Both the position numbers and the translations under genes were made by a program. 64,000 nucleotides of DNA from an uncultured Acidimicrobiales bacterium (GTDB taxonomy: Bacteria; Actinomycetota; Acidimicrobiia; Acidimicrobiales; Aldehydirespiratoraceae), in NCBI GenBank assembly GCA_958296055.1, contig CATQHS010000001.1:2514277-2578276 (forward strand), written 5' to 3'. Below the pieces are notes generated by a model, which was not told where the DNA came from, ran no database searches, and worked only from the letters and a program-made list of their open reading frames with translations. Of the stretch, positions 47,406-55,755 are shown in pieces (the stretch's first letter is position 1; the number at the start of each line of letters is the position of its first letter).

Positions 47406-48478
47406 CCGCCGAGACGACCACCGAGACCGCCGCCCCGGCCCCGACCGCCTCGCCCGCTTCGGCCGAAGCCCCGCCGAAGAAACCGGCTAAGGCCCGCAAG
47501 ACCAGCTTCACCCAGGCCCTCAACGGCGCCTTGGACCTGGCCATGGAGCGCTACCCCGAGATGTTCCTCATCGGCGAGGACATCGCCGAGATGGGCGGCG
47601 ATTTCGGGGTCACTCGGAAGCTGCTGGCCAAGTACGGCCCCGAGCGGGTCCGCGACACCCCGCTGTCGGAGGCGGCCATCGTCGGCACCTGCGTGGGCGC
47701 GGCCATGGTGGGCATGCGCCCGGTGGCCGAGATCATGTTCGCCGACTTCCTGGGCGAGTGCTACGACCAGATCGTCAACAACGCGGCCAAGGTCCACTAC
47801 ATGTTCGACGGGCAGTTCACCGCCCCCCTGGTCATCAGGACCGCCTGCGGGGGCGGGTTCGGGGGCGGCCCCCACCACTCCCAGAGCGTCGAAGGCTGGT
47901 TCCTGAACGTGCCCGGCATCGTCATCGCCGCCCCGTCCAACCCGGCCGACGCCAAGGGGCTGCTGCTGGCCTCCATCGCCAGCGACGACCCGGTGCTGTT
48001 CCTGGAGCACAAGGCCCTGTACCGGGCCCGGGGCGAGGTGCCCGAAGGCTGGCACACCGTGGAATTGGGTAAGGCCGCGGTGGCCCGGGCCGGCGCCGAC
48101 GTCACCGTGGTGGCGTCCATGCGCATGGTGCCCATGGCCTTGGCCGCGGCCGCCGCCGCCGACGACGACGGCATCTCCACCGAGGTGATCGACCTGCGGA
48201 CCGTCAAGCCCTACGACGCCGAGACGGTGCTGGCCTCGGCCCGCAAGACCGGGCGGGTGGTGGTGGCCAACGAGGCGCCCCGCACCGGTGGCCTGGGGGC
48301 CGAGCTCAGCGCCCGCATCCACGAGGAGTGCTTCGCCGAGCTGGCCGGCCCGGTGGTGCGGGTGGACGGGCTCGACACCCCCATACCCTTCTCGGTGCCG
48401 CTGGAGCAGGAGATACTGCCCGGCGAAGACGACATCGCCGCGGCCATCCGCGCCGCCTACCGGGGAGGCGCCCGATGA
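47402..48478 (+). CDS. 2-oxo acid/acetoin dehydrogenase E1 beta subunit
   Basis: A 358-residue transketolase-like partner of E1 alpha. FLIGEDIAEMGGDFGVT, RDTPLSEAAIVG, HHSQSVEGWFLNVPGI and VIDLRTVKPYD are typical. The first ~32 residues are a Thr/Ala/Pro-rich extension not found in most E1 beta proteins; internal starts are possible. Translation is coupled to E1 alpha. Confidence 0.92.
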
Positions 48479-48511
48479 GGTTCGAGAGGGTCGAAAGGGG
48501 AGCCCGATGAG
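48470..48511 (+). repeat. Short duplication at the E1 beta/lipoyl junction
   Basis: GCCCGATGAG at 48470-48479 (E1 beta stop) recurs at 48502-48511 (lipoyl carrier start), with similar bases between. Period 32. Confidence 0.6.
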
Positions 48512-48758
48512 CACCGAGGTCATCCTGCCCAAGTGGGGCCTCACCATGGAGGACGGCACCGTGGTGGCCTGGCACGTAAGCGAGGGCGAGCGGGTGACCG
48601 AGGGCCAGGTGATCGCCGAGGTCGAGACCGAGAAGGTGGAGAACGAGCTGGAGGCCCCCTGCGCCGGGGTGGTGGCCCGGATACTGGTCCAAGAGGACGA
48701 GACCGTGGACGTGGGCACGGTGCTGGCCGTCATCGCCCCCGACGCCAGCGACGGCTAG
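48507..48758 (+). CDS. Stand-alone lipoyl/biotinyl carrier protein
   Basis: An 83-residue single lipoyl domain. The modified Lys lies in VETEKVENELEAP, with ILPKWGLTMEDGTVVAWHV at the start. No E2 acyltransferase core or peripheral-subunit-binding domain follows; the frame stops after the domain. It would serve as substrate for the E1 encoded just upstream. ATG 48507 follows GAAAGGGG. Confidence 0.9.
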   Translation: MSTEVILPKWGLTMEDGTVVAWHVSEGERVTEGQVIAEVETEKVENELEAPCAGVVARILVQEDETVDVGTVLAVIAPDASDG

Positions 48759-48789
48759 GGGGCCGCGGGTGGTCAGAGGCGCCGACCGG

Positions 48790-48893
48790 GTGAGCCGCTT
48801 CGAGGGTCGGGTGCGGGCCGCGGGGGCCTGCCGGTGAGCCGCTTTGAGGTCCGGGTGCGGGCCGCGGGGGTTAGCCGGTGAGCCGCTTCGAGG
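48790..48893 (+). repeat. Triplicated SDR start region, 44-bp period
   Basis: GTGAGCCGCTT occurs at 48790, 48834 and 48878, each followed by GAGG-type sequence and, for the first two, GGGTGCGGGCCGCGGGGG. Only the third copy opens the SDR. The 44-base period places the copies in three different frames. Confidence 0.9.
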
Positions 48894-49648
48894 GCCGGAC
48901 CGTCCTTATAACCGGCGCGTCCCGGGGCATCGGCGCGGCCGCGGCCCGGGGCTTCGCGGCCGAGGGCGCCCGGGTGGCGATCAACTACCGCCGCGACGCC
49001 GACGGCGCCGCCGCCGTCTGCCGGGCCATCGCCGACGCGGGCGGGACGGCCGAGGCTTTCTGCGCCGACATGGGCGCGCCCGACGACGTGGACCGCCTGG
49101 CCGACGAGGCGGAGGCGGCCCTGGGGCCGGTATCGGTTCTGGTCAACAACGCCGCCCTCATCGACCGCTCCCCGATGCTGGAGGTGACGATGGAGACCTT
49201 CGACACGGTCTGGGCCGCCAACGTGAGGGGCCTGTTCCAGCTCAGCCAGCGCATCGCGGTGGGCATGGTCGAGCGGGGCGGCGGCGCCATCGTCAACATC
49301 AGCTCCATCCTGGCCCGGCTCACCGTCCGCAACCGCACCGCCTACGCCGCCTCCAAGGGCGCGGTGGAGAGCCTCACCCGGGCCATGGCCCTGGACCTGA
49401 CCCCCCACGGGGTGAGGGTCAACGCGGTGGCGCCGGGGCTGATCGCCACCGAGGCCCTGCTGGCGGGGATGCCCGGCGAGGAAGTCCAGGCCGCGGTGCA
49501 GCGCCACATCCCGGGCGGCCGGTTCGGCCGACCCGAGGAGATCGCGGCCGCCATCTTGTTCGCCGCCTCCGACGAGGCTTCCTACCTCAACGGGGCGATC
49601 GTGCCGGTGGACGCGGCCCTGGGGGCCCGAGAGGCCGGCCCCGACTGA
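48878..49648 (+). CDS. Short-chain dehydrogenase/reductase
   Basis: A 256-residue classical SDR: VLITGASRGIGAAAAR, VNNAA, catalytic Ser in NISSI, YAASK, and NAVAPGLIATE. INYRRD after beta2 favours NADP(H). GTG 48878 is the last of three tandem copies of the start region. Lies between the E1 operon and mch. Confidence 0.92.
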   Translation: MSRFEGRTVLITGASRGIGAAAARGFAAEGARVAINYRRDADGAAAVCRAIADAGGTAEAFCADMGAPDDVDRLADEAEAALGPVSVLVNNAALIDRSPMLEVTMETFDTVWAANVRGLFQLSQRIAVGMVERGGGAIVNISSILARLTVRNRTAYAASKGAVESLTRAMALDLTPHGVRVNAVAPGLIATEALLAGMPGEEVQAAVQRHIPGGRFGRPEEIAAAILFAASDEASYLNGAIVPVDAALGAREAGPD

Positions 49649-49756
49649 GTTAGACCCGCCCGACCGCCCGACCGACCCGCCGACCCCGACTAGTCCGCCC
49701 GACCGACTAGCCCGACCCGCCCGATCCGTCTCATACACCCGACCGGGAGGCAGCCA

Positions 49757-50716
49757 ATGATCAGCGTTAACCGCGAGGCCATGAAGACGGTGCGGGCCAT
49801 CCTGGCCGATGCCGACGCCCTCGGCGTGGCCGCGGCCCGGCTGCCCAACGGCGCCACCGTCATCGACATGGGGCTGGAGGCCAAGGCGGGCTGGCGGGCC
49901 GCCGGCCTGTACACGCTGGCCAGTCTGGGCGGGCTCGGCACCGTCGGCTACGAGCCCTTCGACCTCGACGGGCGGATGCTCACCGCGGTGCGGGTGATGA
50001 TCGACCATCCCATCGAGGCCTGCGTGGCCTCCCAGATCGCCGGGTGGCGCCTGCAGGCGCCGGGCACCGAGCACGCCGCCATCCTGGCCGGGCCGGGCCG
50101 GGCCCTGAACCGGGAGAACCCCGACCACTACCTCGACTGGGTCGACTACCGCGACGACCACCACGAGGCGGTGGTGGCCATACAGACCTCCGAGCCGGTC
50201 GGGGAGCAGATGGCCGGCCGCATCGCCTCGGCCTGCCAGGTCGACCCCGGCGACCTGTACGTGCTGGTCGCCCCCAACCGCAGCCTGGTCTCAGCGGTGC
50301 AGGTGGCGGCCCGGATCGTCGAGCAGACCCTGCACCGGCTGGCCGAGGAGGGCATGGACCTGCGGAGCCTGCGCTACGCCTACGGCTTCGGCGTGGTCCC
50401 GCCCCTGGTGGACGACGACCTGGTGGCCATGGGCCGGATCAACGACAGCCTGCTCTACGGGGGCGTGGCCAACGTCACCGTCGAGGGCGACGACGACGAG
50501 TGCGCCCGGATCGTCGGGCGGGTGATCTCGGCGGCCAGCGCCGCCTACGGCCGGCCCTTCATCGAGATATACGAGGACGCGGGCCGCGACTTCTACGAGA
50601 TCCCCATCGAGCTGCACTCGCCGGCCGAGGTGCACCTCACCAACCTGGCCAGCGGCCGGACCTTCAGCGCCGGGTCCATAAACGCCGAGGTCCTGGCCGC
50701 CTCCTTTTTCGGATGA
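49757..50716 (+). CDS. mch: Methenyl-tetrahydromethanopterin cyclohydrolase homologue
   Basis: A 319-residue protein, normal for Mch. The whole length follows the family: MISVNREAM, LPNGATVIDMGLEA, SLGGLGTVGY, ASQIAGWRL, LAGPGRAL, YRDDHHEAVVAIQT, LYVLVAPNRSLVSAVQVAAR, RINDSLLYGGVANV and DFYEIPIELHSPAEV. Mch converts methenyl-H4MPT to 5-formyl-H4MPT in C1 oxidation or formaldehyde detoxification. H4MPT enzymes are known mainly from methanogens, methylotrophic proteobacteria and planctomycetes. The family FAMGSGPARAL block reads AAILAGPGRAL here. ATG 49757 follows GGGAGG. Flanked by SDRs and a Mer-like gene. Confidence 0.88.
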   Translation: MISVNREAMKTVRAILADADALGVAAARLPNGATVIDMGLEAKAGWRAAGLYTLASLGGLGTVGYEPFDLDGRMLTAVRVMIDHPIEACVASQIAGWRLQAPGTEHAAILAGPGRALNRENPDHYLDWVDYRDDHHEAVVAIQTSEPVGEQMAGRIASACQVDPGDLYVLVAPNRSLVSAVQVAARIVEQTLHRLAEEGMDLRSLRYAYGFGVVPPLVDDDLVAMGRINDSLLYGGVANVTVEGDDDECARIVGRVISAASAAYGRPFIEIYEDAGRDFYEIPIELHSPAEVHLTNLASGRTFSAGSINAEVLAASFFG

Positions 50717-50737
50717 GCAGCCCGCGAGCCGGGCAGG

Positions 50738-50830
50738 GCGATCGGCCCGTGAGCCGGGTGCGTCCGTGAGCCAGGCCGCGGCCCGTGAGCCGGGTGCGTC
50801 CGTGAGCCGGGCGATCGGCCCGTGAGCCGG
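50738..50830 (+). repeat. Nested duplications before the second SDR
   Basis: GCGATCGGCCCGTGAGCCGG occurs at 50738-50757 and 50811-50830, the latter spanning the SDR start. A 24-base GTGAGCCGGGTGCGTC-type unit repeats at 50750-50773 and 50785-50808. The gap between mch and the SDR is built largely of these copies. Confidence 0.85.
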
Positions 50831-51559
50831 CCCGATGAGGCGCCGGACGGGGTGGCGGTGGTCACCGGGGGCGGCTCGGGCATCGGGCTGGCCTGCGCCG
50901 CCGCCCTAGCCCGCCGAGGCGTGCGCAGCGTGCTGGTAGGCCGCCGCCTCCACCGGTTGGAGGCGGCCGCGGCCGGGCTCGACCCCCAGGGCGTGGCGTT
51001 GGCCGCCGACCTGACCGAGCCCGGGGCCCCCGACCGGGTGACCGAGCGGGTGCTGGAGGCCTGCGGCCGCATCGACGTACTGGTGCATGCGGCCGGCGTC
51101 TTCGAGAAGCAACCCGCGGAGACGGTCGACGACGACCACTGGCGCCGGGTCCTCGACGTCAACCTGACCGCGGCCATGGCCCTCACCCGGGCCTGCTGGG
51201 CGCCGCTGGCCTCCTCCGGGGGCCAGGTGGTGCTGATCAGCAGCATTGCCGCCCTCCAGCCCTTCGAGGGCAACGCCGCCTACGCCGCCTCCAAAGCCGG
51301 GATGAACGCCTACGGCGAGGTCCTCCGGCTGGAGGGGCGAGACCGGGGCATCAGGGTGATCACGCTGTGCCCGGCCCAGACCGACACCGAGCTGTGGGCG
51401 GGCAAGGCCCCCGAGGCGGTGAGGGCCCGGATGATGCCGGCCGCGGCGGTGGGGGAGCTGGCCGCCTCCCTGGTGGGCCTGGACCGCCGGGTGGACATCG
51501 CCCCCGTCGCCATCCGACCGGTGCGCGACCCCTGGCAGGGCTCGGAGCCGGCGCCGTGA
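50822..51559 (+). CDS. Short-chain dehydrogenase/reductase
   Basis: A 245-residue SDR: AVVTGGGSGIGLACAA, HAAGVF in the NNAG position, catalytic Ser in ISSIA, YAASK, and LCPAQTDTEL. VGRRLHR after beta2 suggests NADP(H). GTG 50822 is the last copy of a repeated start region. Confidence 0.9.
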   Translation: MSRPDEAPDGVAVVTGGGSGIGLACAAALARRGVRSVLVGRRLHRLEAAAAGLDPQGVALAADLTEPGAPDRVTERVLEACGRIDVLVHAAGVFEKQPAETVDDDHWRRVLDVNLTAAMALTRACWAPLASSGGQVVLISSIAALQPFEGNAAYAASKAGMNAYGEVLRLEGRDRGIRVITLCPAQTDTELWAGKAPEAVRARMMPAAAVGELAASLVGLDRRVDIAPVAIRPVRDPWQGSEPAP

Positions 51560-51624
51560 CCGTGTACGGCGCCATGACCGCGGTCGGGATCGAGCTGAGC
51601 CGCCGGGAGCCGGCGCCGTGACCG
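51544..51624 (+). repeat. Junction duplication between SDR and Mer-like gene
   Basis: GGAGCCGGCGCCGTGACCG at 51544-51562 (SDR end) recurs at 51606-51624 (next gene start), 62-base period. Between them 51571-51597 is a diverged copy of the first codons of the downstream gene. Confidence 0.85.
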
Positions 51625-52589
51625 CGGCGGGGGTCGAGCTGGGGATGCAGATCGTCCCCACCATGGCGCCGGGCGAGGTGGTGGAGACGATCCAGGCGGC
51701 CGAGGAACTGGGCTACTCCTATGCCATGGTGGCCGACGAGGGTCTGATGCTCGACGTGTACGTCCTGCTGGGGGCGGCGGCCAGCGTCACCACCAGCATC
51801 CGCCTGGGCGCGGTCACCAACGGGTACACCCGCCACCCGGCCGCCACTGCGGCCGCCCTGGCCACCGTGGACGAGATGAGCGGAGGCCGGGCCTTTGTCA
51901 CCCTGGTGGCGGGCGGCACCATGGTGCTGCGGCCCATGGGCATCGAGCGGTCCGAGCCGGTGGCGGTCATGGCCGACGCCATCGAGATGATGCGGCTGCT
52001 GTGGCGGGGCGAGCCGGTTGTCTGGCAGGGGCGGCGGTTCCGCCTGGACGGAGCCTGCATCGAGACCGGCCCCCACCGGATACCCATCTGGGTGGCGGCC
52101 CGGGGCGACCGGATGCTGGGGCTGGCCGGCACCGAGGCCGACGGCGTGGTGCTGATGGTGAAGTCCGACCTCGGCGACGCGCTCCGGCTGGCCGACCGCC
52201 CTCGGGCCGACCGGGCGCCGGTGACCCGGGTCTACCTGGACCGGCTGGCCTACCGGCCGGAGATGATCGAGGAGGCCAAGCACCTCTACGGGTACGCGGT
52301 GATGGACAGCCCTCGGCGGGTCCTGGAGAGCCTCGGCCTCGACGACGACGCCATCTCCGAGCTGCGGGAAGCCTTCCGGCGCGGCGGCCCCGAGGCGGTG
52401 GCTCCGCTGGTGACCAACGAGATCCTGGCCCGGTACCAGATCGCGGGGACACCCGAGGACTGCCGCCGCCAGCTCCGGGGGCTGATCGCCGAGCACCGCC
52501 TCGACGCCTTCTTCGTCAACGTCATCTCGCCCGGCCTGGCCGCCAACCGGGAGCTGCTGGCCGAAGCGGCCGCCATCGCCTCCGGCTAG
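51618..52589 (+). CDS. Luciferase-like oxidoreductase, Mer-like subgroup
   Basis: A 323-residue TIM-barrel oxidoreductase: GMQIVPTMAPGEVVETIQAA, RLGAVTNGYTRHPAATAAAL, GRAFVTLVAGGTMVL and IPIWVAARGDRMLGLAG. The layout resembles F420-dependent methylene-H4MPT reductase and its bacterial relatives, and it is paralogous to the protein at 37448. Close linkage to mch makes a C1 role attractive but unproven. GTG 51618 is used. Confidence 0.83.
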   Translation: MTAAGVELGMQIVPTMAPGEVVETIQAAEELGYSYAMVADEGLMLDVYVLLGAAASVTTSIRLGAVTNGYTRHPAATAAALATVDEMSGGRAFVTLVAGGTMVLRPMGIERSEPVAVMADAIEMMRLLWRGEPVVWQGRRFRLDGACIETGPHRIPIWVAARGDRMLGLAGTEADGVVLMVKSDLGDALRLADRPRADRAPVTRVYLDRLAYRPEMIEEAKHLYGYAVMDSPRRVLESLGLDDDAISELREAFRRGGPEAVAPLVTNEILARYQIAGTPEDCRRQLRGLIAEHRLDAFFVNVISPGLAANRELLAEAAAIASG

Positions 52590-52593
52590 GTAT

Positions 52594-52646
52594 GACAACC
52601 GGGGACGTTGTCCCTGGGTTGAGGGTTTGGGCGGGAGTCCCCGGTT
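52594..52646 (+). terminator. Inverted-repeat element after the Mer-like gene
   Basis: AACCGGGGAC (52597-52606) pairs perfectly with GTCCCCGGTT (52637-52646), and a competing hairpin GACAAC/GTTGTC lies at 52594-52612. The element starts four bases after the stop codon. Its TGACAACCGGGGACG core recurs at 60465. Confidence 0.6.
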
Positions 52647-52752
52647 AGGTGAGCCCTCCGAACGGCGAATATCCGATTACGCAATGGGAGCACTCCCGAA
52701 CCTGTTGCCCGTGGGGTTGGTCGGGCAACGCCTGCAATACTCTACAAGCGGA

Positions 52753-55104
52753 TCAACCCAAACGAACGGAAAAGTCGCCCCAGCAGGTGATGGTGCCGTC
52801 GGCGCCCAGCCCACAAGAATGGACCCCGCCAGCGGCGACGGCGCTGAACTGCCCGCCGGGCGCATCAGCCTGACCGTAGCCGCTGAGGCCCCAGCAGGTG
52901 ATGGTGCCGTCGGCGCCCAGCCCACAAGAATGGTCCTCGCCGGCGGTGACGGCGCTGAATTGTCCGTCGGGCGCATCGGTCTGGACCCGGTTGTTGTTGC
53001 CCCAGCAGGTGATGGTGCCGTCGGTTTGCAGCCCGCAAGAATGGTACCTGCCGGCGGTGACGGCGCTGTATTGTCCGGCGGGCGCGTCGGTTTGGCCGTA
53101 TTCGTTGTTGCCCCAGCAGGTGATGGTGCCGTCGGTTTGCAGCCCGCAAGAATGATACTCGCCGGCGGTGATGGTGCTGTATTGTCCGGCGGGCGCGTCG
53201 GTTTGGCCGTTGTCGTTGTTGCCCCAGCAGGTGATGGTGCCGTCGGTTTGCAGCCCGCAAGAATGCCATAAGCCGGCGGTGACGGTGCTGTATTGTCCGG
53301 CGGGCGCGTCGGTTTGGCCGTTGTCGTTCCGGCCCCAGCAGGTGATGGTGCCGTCGGTTTGCAGCCCGCAAGAATGCCATAAGCCGGCGGTGACGGCGCT
53401 GTATTGTCCGGCGGGCGCGTCGGTTTGGCCGTTGTCGTTCCGGCCCCAGCAGGTGATGGTGCCGTCGGTTTGCAGCCCGCAAGAATGATACTCGCCGGTG
53501 GTGATGGTGCTGTATTGTCCGGCGGGCGCGTCGGTTTGGCCGTATTCGTTCCGGCCCCAGCAGGTGATGGTGCCGTCGGTTTGCAGTCCGCAAGAATGGT
53601 CGAAGCCAGCGGTGACGGCGCTGTATCGCACTCCGGGTACGACGTTCTGGCCGTTGCTGTTGTTGCCCCAGCAGGTGATGGTGTCGTCGGTTTGCAGCCC
53701 GCAAGAATGGGTCCCGTCGGTGGTGATGGTGCTGTATTGTCCGGCGGGCGCGTCGGTTTGGCCGTATTCGTTGTTGCCCCAGCAGGTGATGGTGCCGTCG
53801 GTTTGCAGCCCGCAAGAATGCCATAAGCCGGCGGCGACGGTGCTGTATTGTCCGGCGGGCGCGTCGGTTTGGCCGTATTTGTTCCAGCCCCAGCAGGTGA
53901 TGGTGCCGTCGGTTTGCAGCCCGCAAGAATGGCCCCCGCCAGCAGTGACGGCGCTGAATTGTCCGGCGGGCGCGTCGGTTTGGCCGTTGTCGTTCCGGCC
54001 CCAGCAGGTGATGGTGCCGTCGGTTTGCAGCCCGCAAGAATGGAGGTTGCCAGCGGTGATGGAGTTGTATTGTCCGGCGGGCGCGTCGGCCTGGCCGTTG
54101 CTGTTGTTGCCCCAGCAGGTGATGGTGCCGTCGGTTTGCAGCCCGCAAGAATGGAACCATCCGGCGGTGATGGCGCTGTATTGTCCGGCGGGCGCGTCGG
54201 CCTGGCCGTCGTAGTTATAGCCCCAGCAGGTGATGGTGCCGTCGGTTTGCAGCCCGCAAGAATGTTCGTAGCCGGCGGTGATGGCGCTGTATTGTCCGGC
54301 GGGCGCGTCGGCTTGGCCCCGGTTGTTGTTGCCCCAGCAGGTGATGGTGCCGTCGGTTTGCAACCCACAAGAATGATACTCGCCAACGGTGACGGCGCTG
54401 TATTGTTGTGTTGTGGGTGGTTGTGGTGGTGGCAGGGGGATTAGTTTGAGGGCGCGGGCTAGGAATGTGGCCATTTGGGCGCGGGTGACGGGTTTGTCGG
54501 GGCAATAGCGCAGCGGGTCAGTGGCGCAGCCTGCGGTGATGCCGGATGCGGCCAGGGCGTCGATGTTGTTTCGGTGCGTGTTGGCCGCGGTGTCGGTGAA
54601 CCCGCCGGGGCCGGCCGCGTCGAGGTCGAAGGCCCGGGTCAGGAATGTGGCCATCTGGGCGCGGGTGACGCTTTGGTCGGGGCAATAGCGCAGCGGGTCG
54701 GCGGCGCATCCTGTGGTTATCTCCAGGGAGAAGAGCCGCTCGGCGAAAGCCGCCCGCCAGTCGGCGCGGTCGACGTCGGCGAACCGCGAAGTGTCGGTGG
54801 GGGCCGGGTCGTCGTCATCGACGGCGCGGGTCACCCACACGGCCATGGTCAAGCGATCCAGCGGCTGGTGCGGGCAGATCCGGCCGGTCGCGCATTCGGT
54901 GCCGGCCAGCACGCCCGCTTGGGCCAGGGCGTCAAGAGCGCCTTCATGGCTGCTGTCGTCGTCGTCGCTGAAACTGCCCTGATCCCCGCCGCCGGTCGCC
55001 GCGCCCGCCGGGCCTGACACCAAGAGGCCCGACAACGCGAAGGCAACCGCCAGCGCCGCCGCCGCGGCGGCGACAACCCTGAGCACCCGCACATCTAACA
55101 GCAT
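52753..55104 (-). CDS. Secreted SLH-domain protein with RCC1-like repeats
   Basis: A 783-residue exported protein. A signal peptide (about 1-36) is followed by three SLH-like modules (about 55-230), two with RYCPDxxVTRAQMATFL, that could anchor it to the envelope. From residue 235 to the end are fifteen repeats of 37 residues (last one truncated) of the RCC1_2/beta-propeller kind: Y-S-A-V-T-A-G-x-x-HSCGLQTDGTITCWG-x5-GQTDAPAGQ. Each has two Cys that could pair. Variation concentrates at two spots per repeat. ATG 55104 has GGAAGGGG upstream. Probable adhesin or binding scaffold. Confidence 0.85.
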   Translation of the reverse strand: MLLDVRVLRVVAAAAAALAVAFALSGLLVSGPAGAATGGGDQGSFSDDDDSSHEGALDALAQAGVLAGTECATGRICPHQPLDRLTMAVWVTRAVDDDDPAPTDTSRFADVDRADWRAAFAERLFSLEITTGCAADPLRYCPDQSVTRAQMATFLTRAFDLDAAGPGGFTDTAANTHRNNIDALAASGITAGCATDPLRYCPDKPVTRAQMATFLARALKLIPLPPPQPPTTQQYSAVTVGEYHSCGLQTDGTITCWGNNNRGQADAPAGQYSAITAGYEHSCGLQTDGTITCWGYNYDGQADAPAGQYSAITAGWFHSCGLQTDGTITCWGNNSNGQADAPAGQYNSITAGNLHSCGLQTDGTITCWGRNDNGQTDAPAGQFSAVTAGGGHSCGLQTDGTITCWGWNKYGQTDAPAGQYSTVAAGLWHSCGLQTDGTITCWGNNEYGQTDAPAGQYSTITTDGTHSCGLQTDDTITCWGNNSNGQNVVPGVRYSAVTAGFDHSCGLQTDGTITCWGRNEYGQTDAPAGQYSTITTGEYHSCGLQTDGTITCWGRNDNGQTDAPAGQYSAVTAGLWHSCGLQTDGTITCWGRNDNGQTDAPAGQYSTVTAGLWHSCGLQTDGTITCWGNNDNGQTDAPAGQYSTITAGEYHSCGLQTDGTITCWGNNEYGQTDAPAGQYSAVTAGRYHSCGLQTDGTITCWGNNNRVQTDAPDGQFSAVTAGEDHSCGLGADGTITCWGLSGYGQADAPGGQFSAVAAGGVHSCGLGADGTITCWGDFSVRLG
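52756..54402 (-). repeat. Fifteen tandem 111-bp coding repeats
   Basis: Fourteen full 111-base units and one 93-base unit encode the RCC1-like repeats. Long stretches (from CAAGAATG through the CCCCAGCAGGTGATGGTG core on the plus strand) are nearly identical between units, so expansion or contraction by recombination is expected. The identity also produces spurious long frames on both strands. Confidence 0.92.
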
Positions 55105-55234
55105 TGCCAACCCCTTCCGAGTAGCAAGCCTGCGACTCTAGGCGGAGCGGCGCGGGCCGGGCCAGCCGGGCCGTCGGGGCGCTCCGGCCTTCAGTTCCCG
55201 GGTGGTTGGCAGGCGGCCAGGGCCCTCGGCGCCG

Positions 55235-55717
55235 CTAGCTGTCGTTGGAACTGCCGTCGGCGACGGGGAAGCGGGCTGAGGGGTTGCCGAAGCGCAGGCT
55301 GCCCTCTTGCGCGTCGGGGTTGGCGAAGAGGACCTCGCACTCCATCCGGTCGGGGTCGCGGAAGAAGAGGCTGATCTTGCGCCCGAACTCGGTGACGATC
55401 CCGTCGGTGGCGCCCGCGGCCACGAGCCGGCGGCGGATCTCGGCGAATTGCTCGAGGCTGGCGGCGTGGAGCCCGATGTGGTCGATCCGGCCCCGGCCGA
55501 ACATCGGGGTCTGGCGGTCGGCCTGGTCGTTGCCGTCGATCTCGAAGACGTTGAGCTCGGTGGCCGGGCCGATGTTGATGACCGTGAGCCGGGGGCCGCC
55601 CGGGTACTCGGGCCCGTCGCTCTCGACGACCGCGTCGAAGTTGTCGATATAAAAGCGTTGCAGCCGGTCGGAGTCGCCGGTGATGGTGGCGACGTGGTCC
55701 ATTCCCTGAAGCAGCAT
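55235..55717 (-). CDS. VOC-family (glyoxalase/dioxygenase-like) protein
   Basis: A 160-residue protein with two vicinal-oxygen-chelate modules: MDHVATITGDSDRLQRFYID and IDHIGLHAASLEQFAEIRRR, with FFRDPDRMECEVLF. His in MDHVA and IDHIG and Glu in MECEV could bind a metal. Role unknown. Nothing is recognised between it and the repeat protein gene (55111-55234). Confidence 0.85.
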   Translation of the reverse strand: MLLQGMDHVATITGDSDRLQRFYIDNFDAVVESDGPEYPGGPRLTVINIGPATELNVFEIDGNDQADRQTPMFGRGRIDHIGLHAASLEQFAEIRRRLVAAGATDGIVTEFGRKISLFFRDPDRMECEVLFANPDAQEGSLRFGNPSARFPVADGSSNDS

Positions 55718-55755
55718 GGTGTGGTCCTTTCCGGGTCGCTCGGGCTGGCGGTTGC

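Noticed and set aside
52627..54444. Long plus-strand frames and an alternative minus-strand frame across the 111-bp repeats
   Set aside because: 111 is divisible by three, so any stop-free repeat unit stays open in several frames; only the frame with signal peptide, SLH modules and HSCGL/TCWG repeats is biologically coherent.
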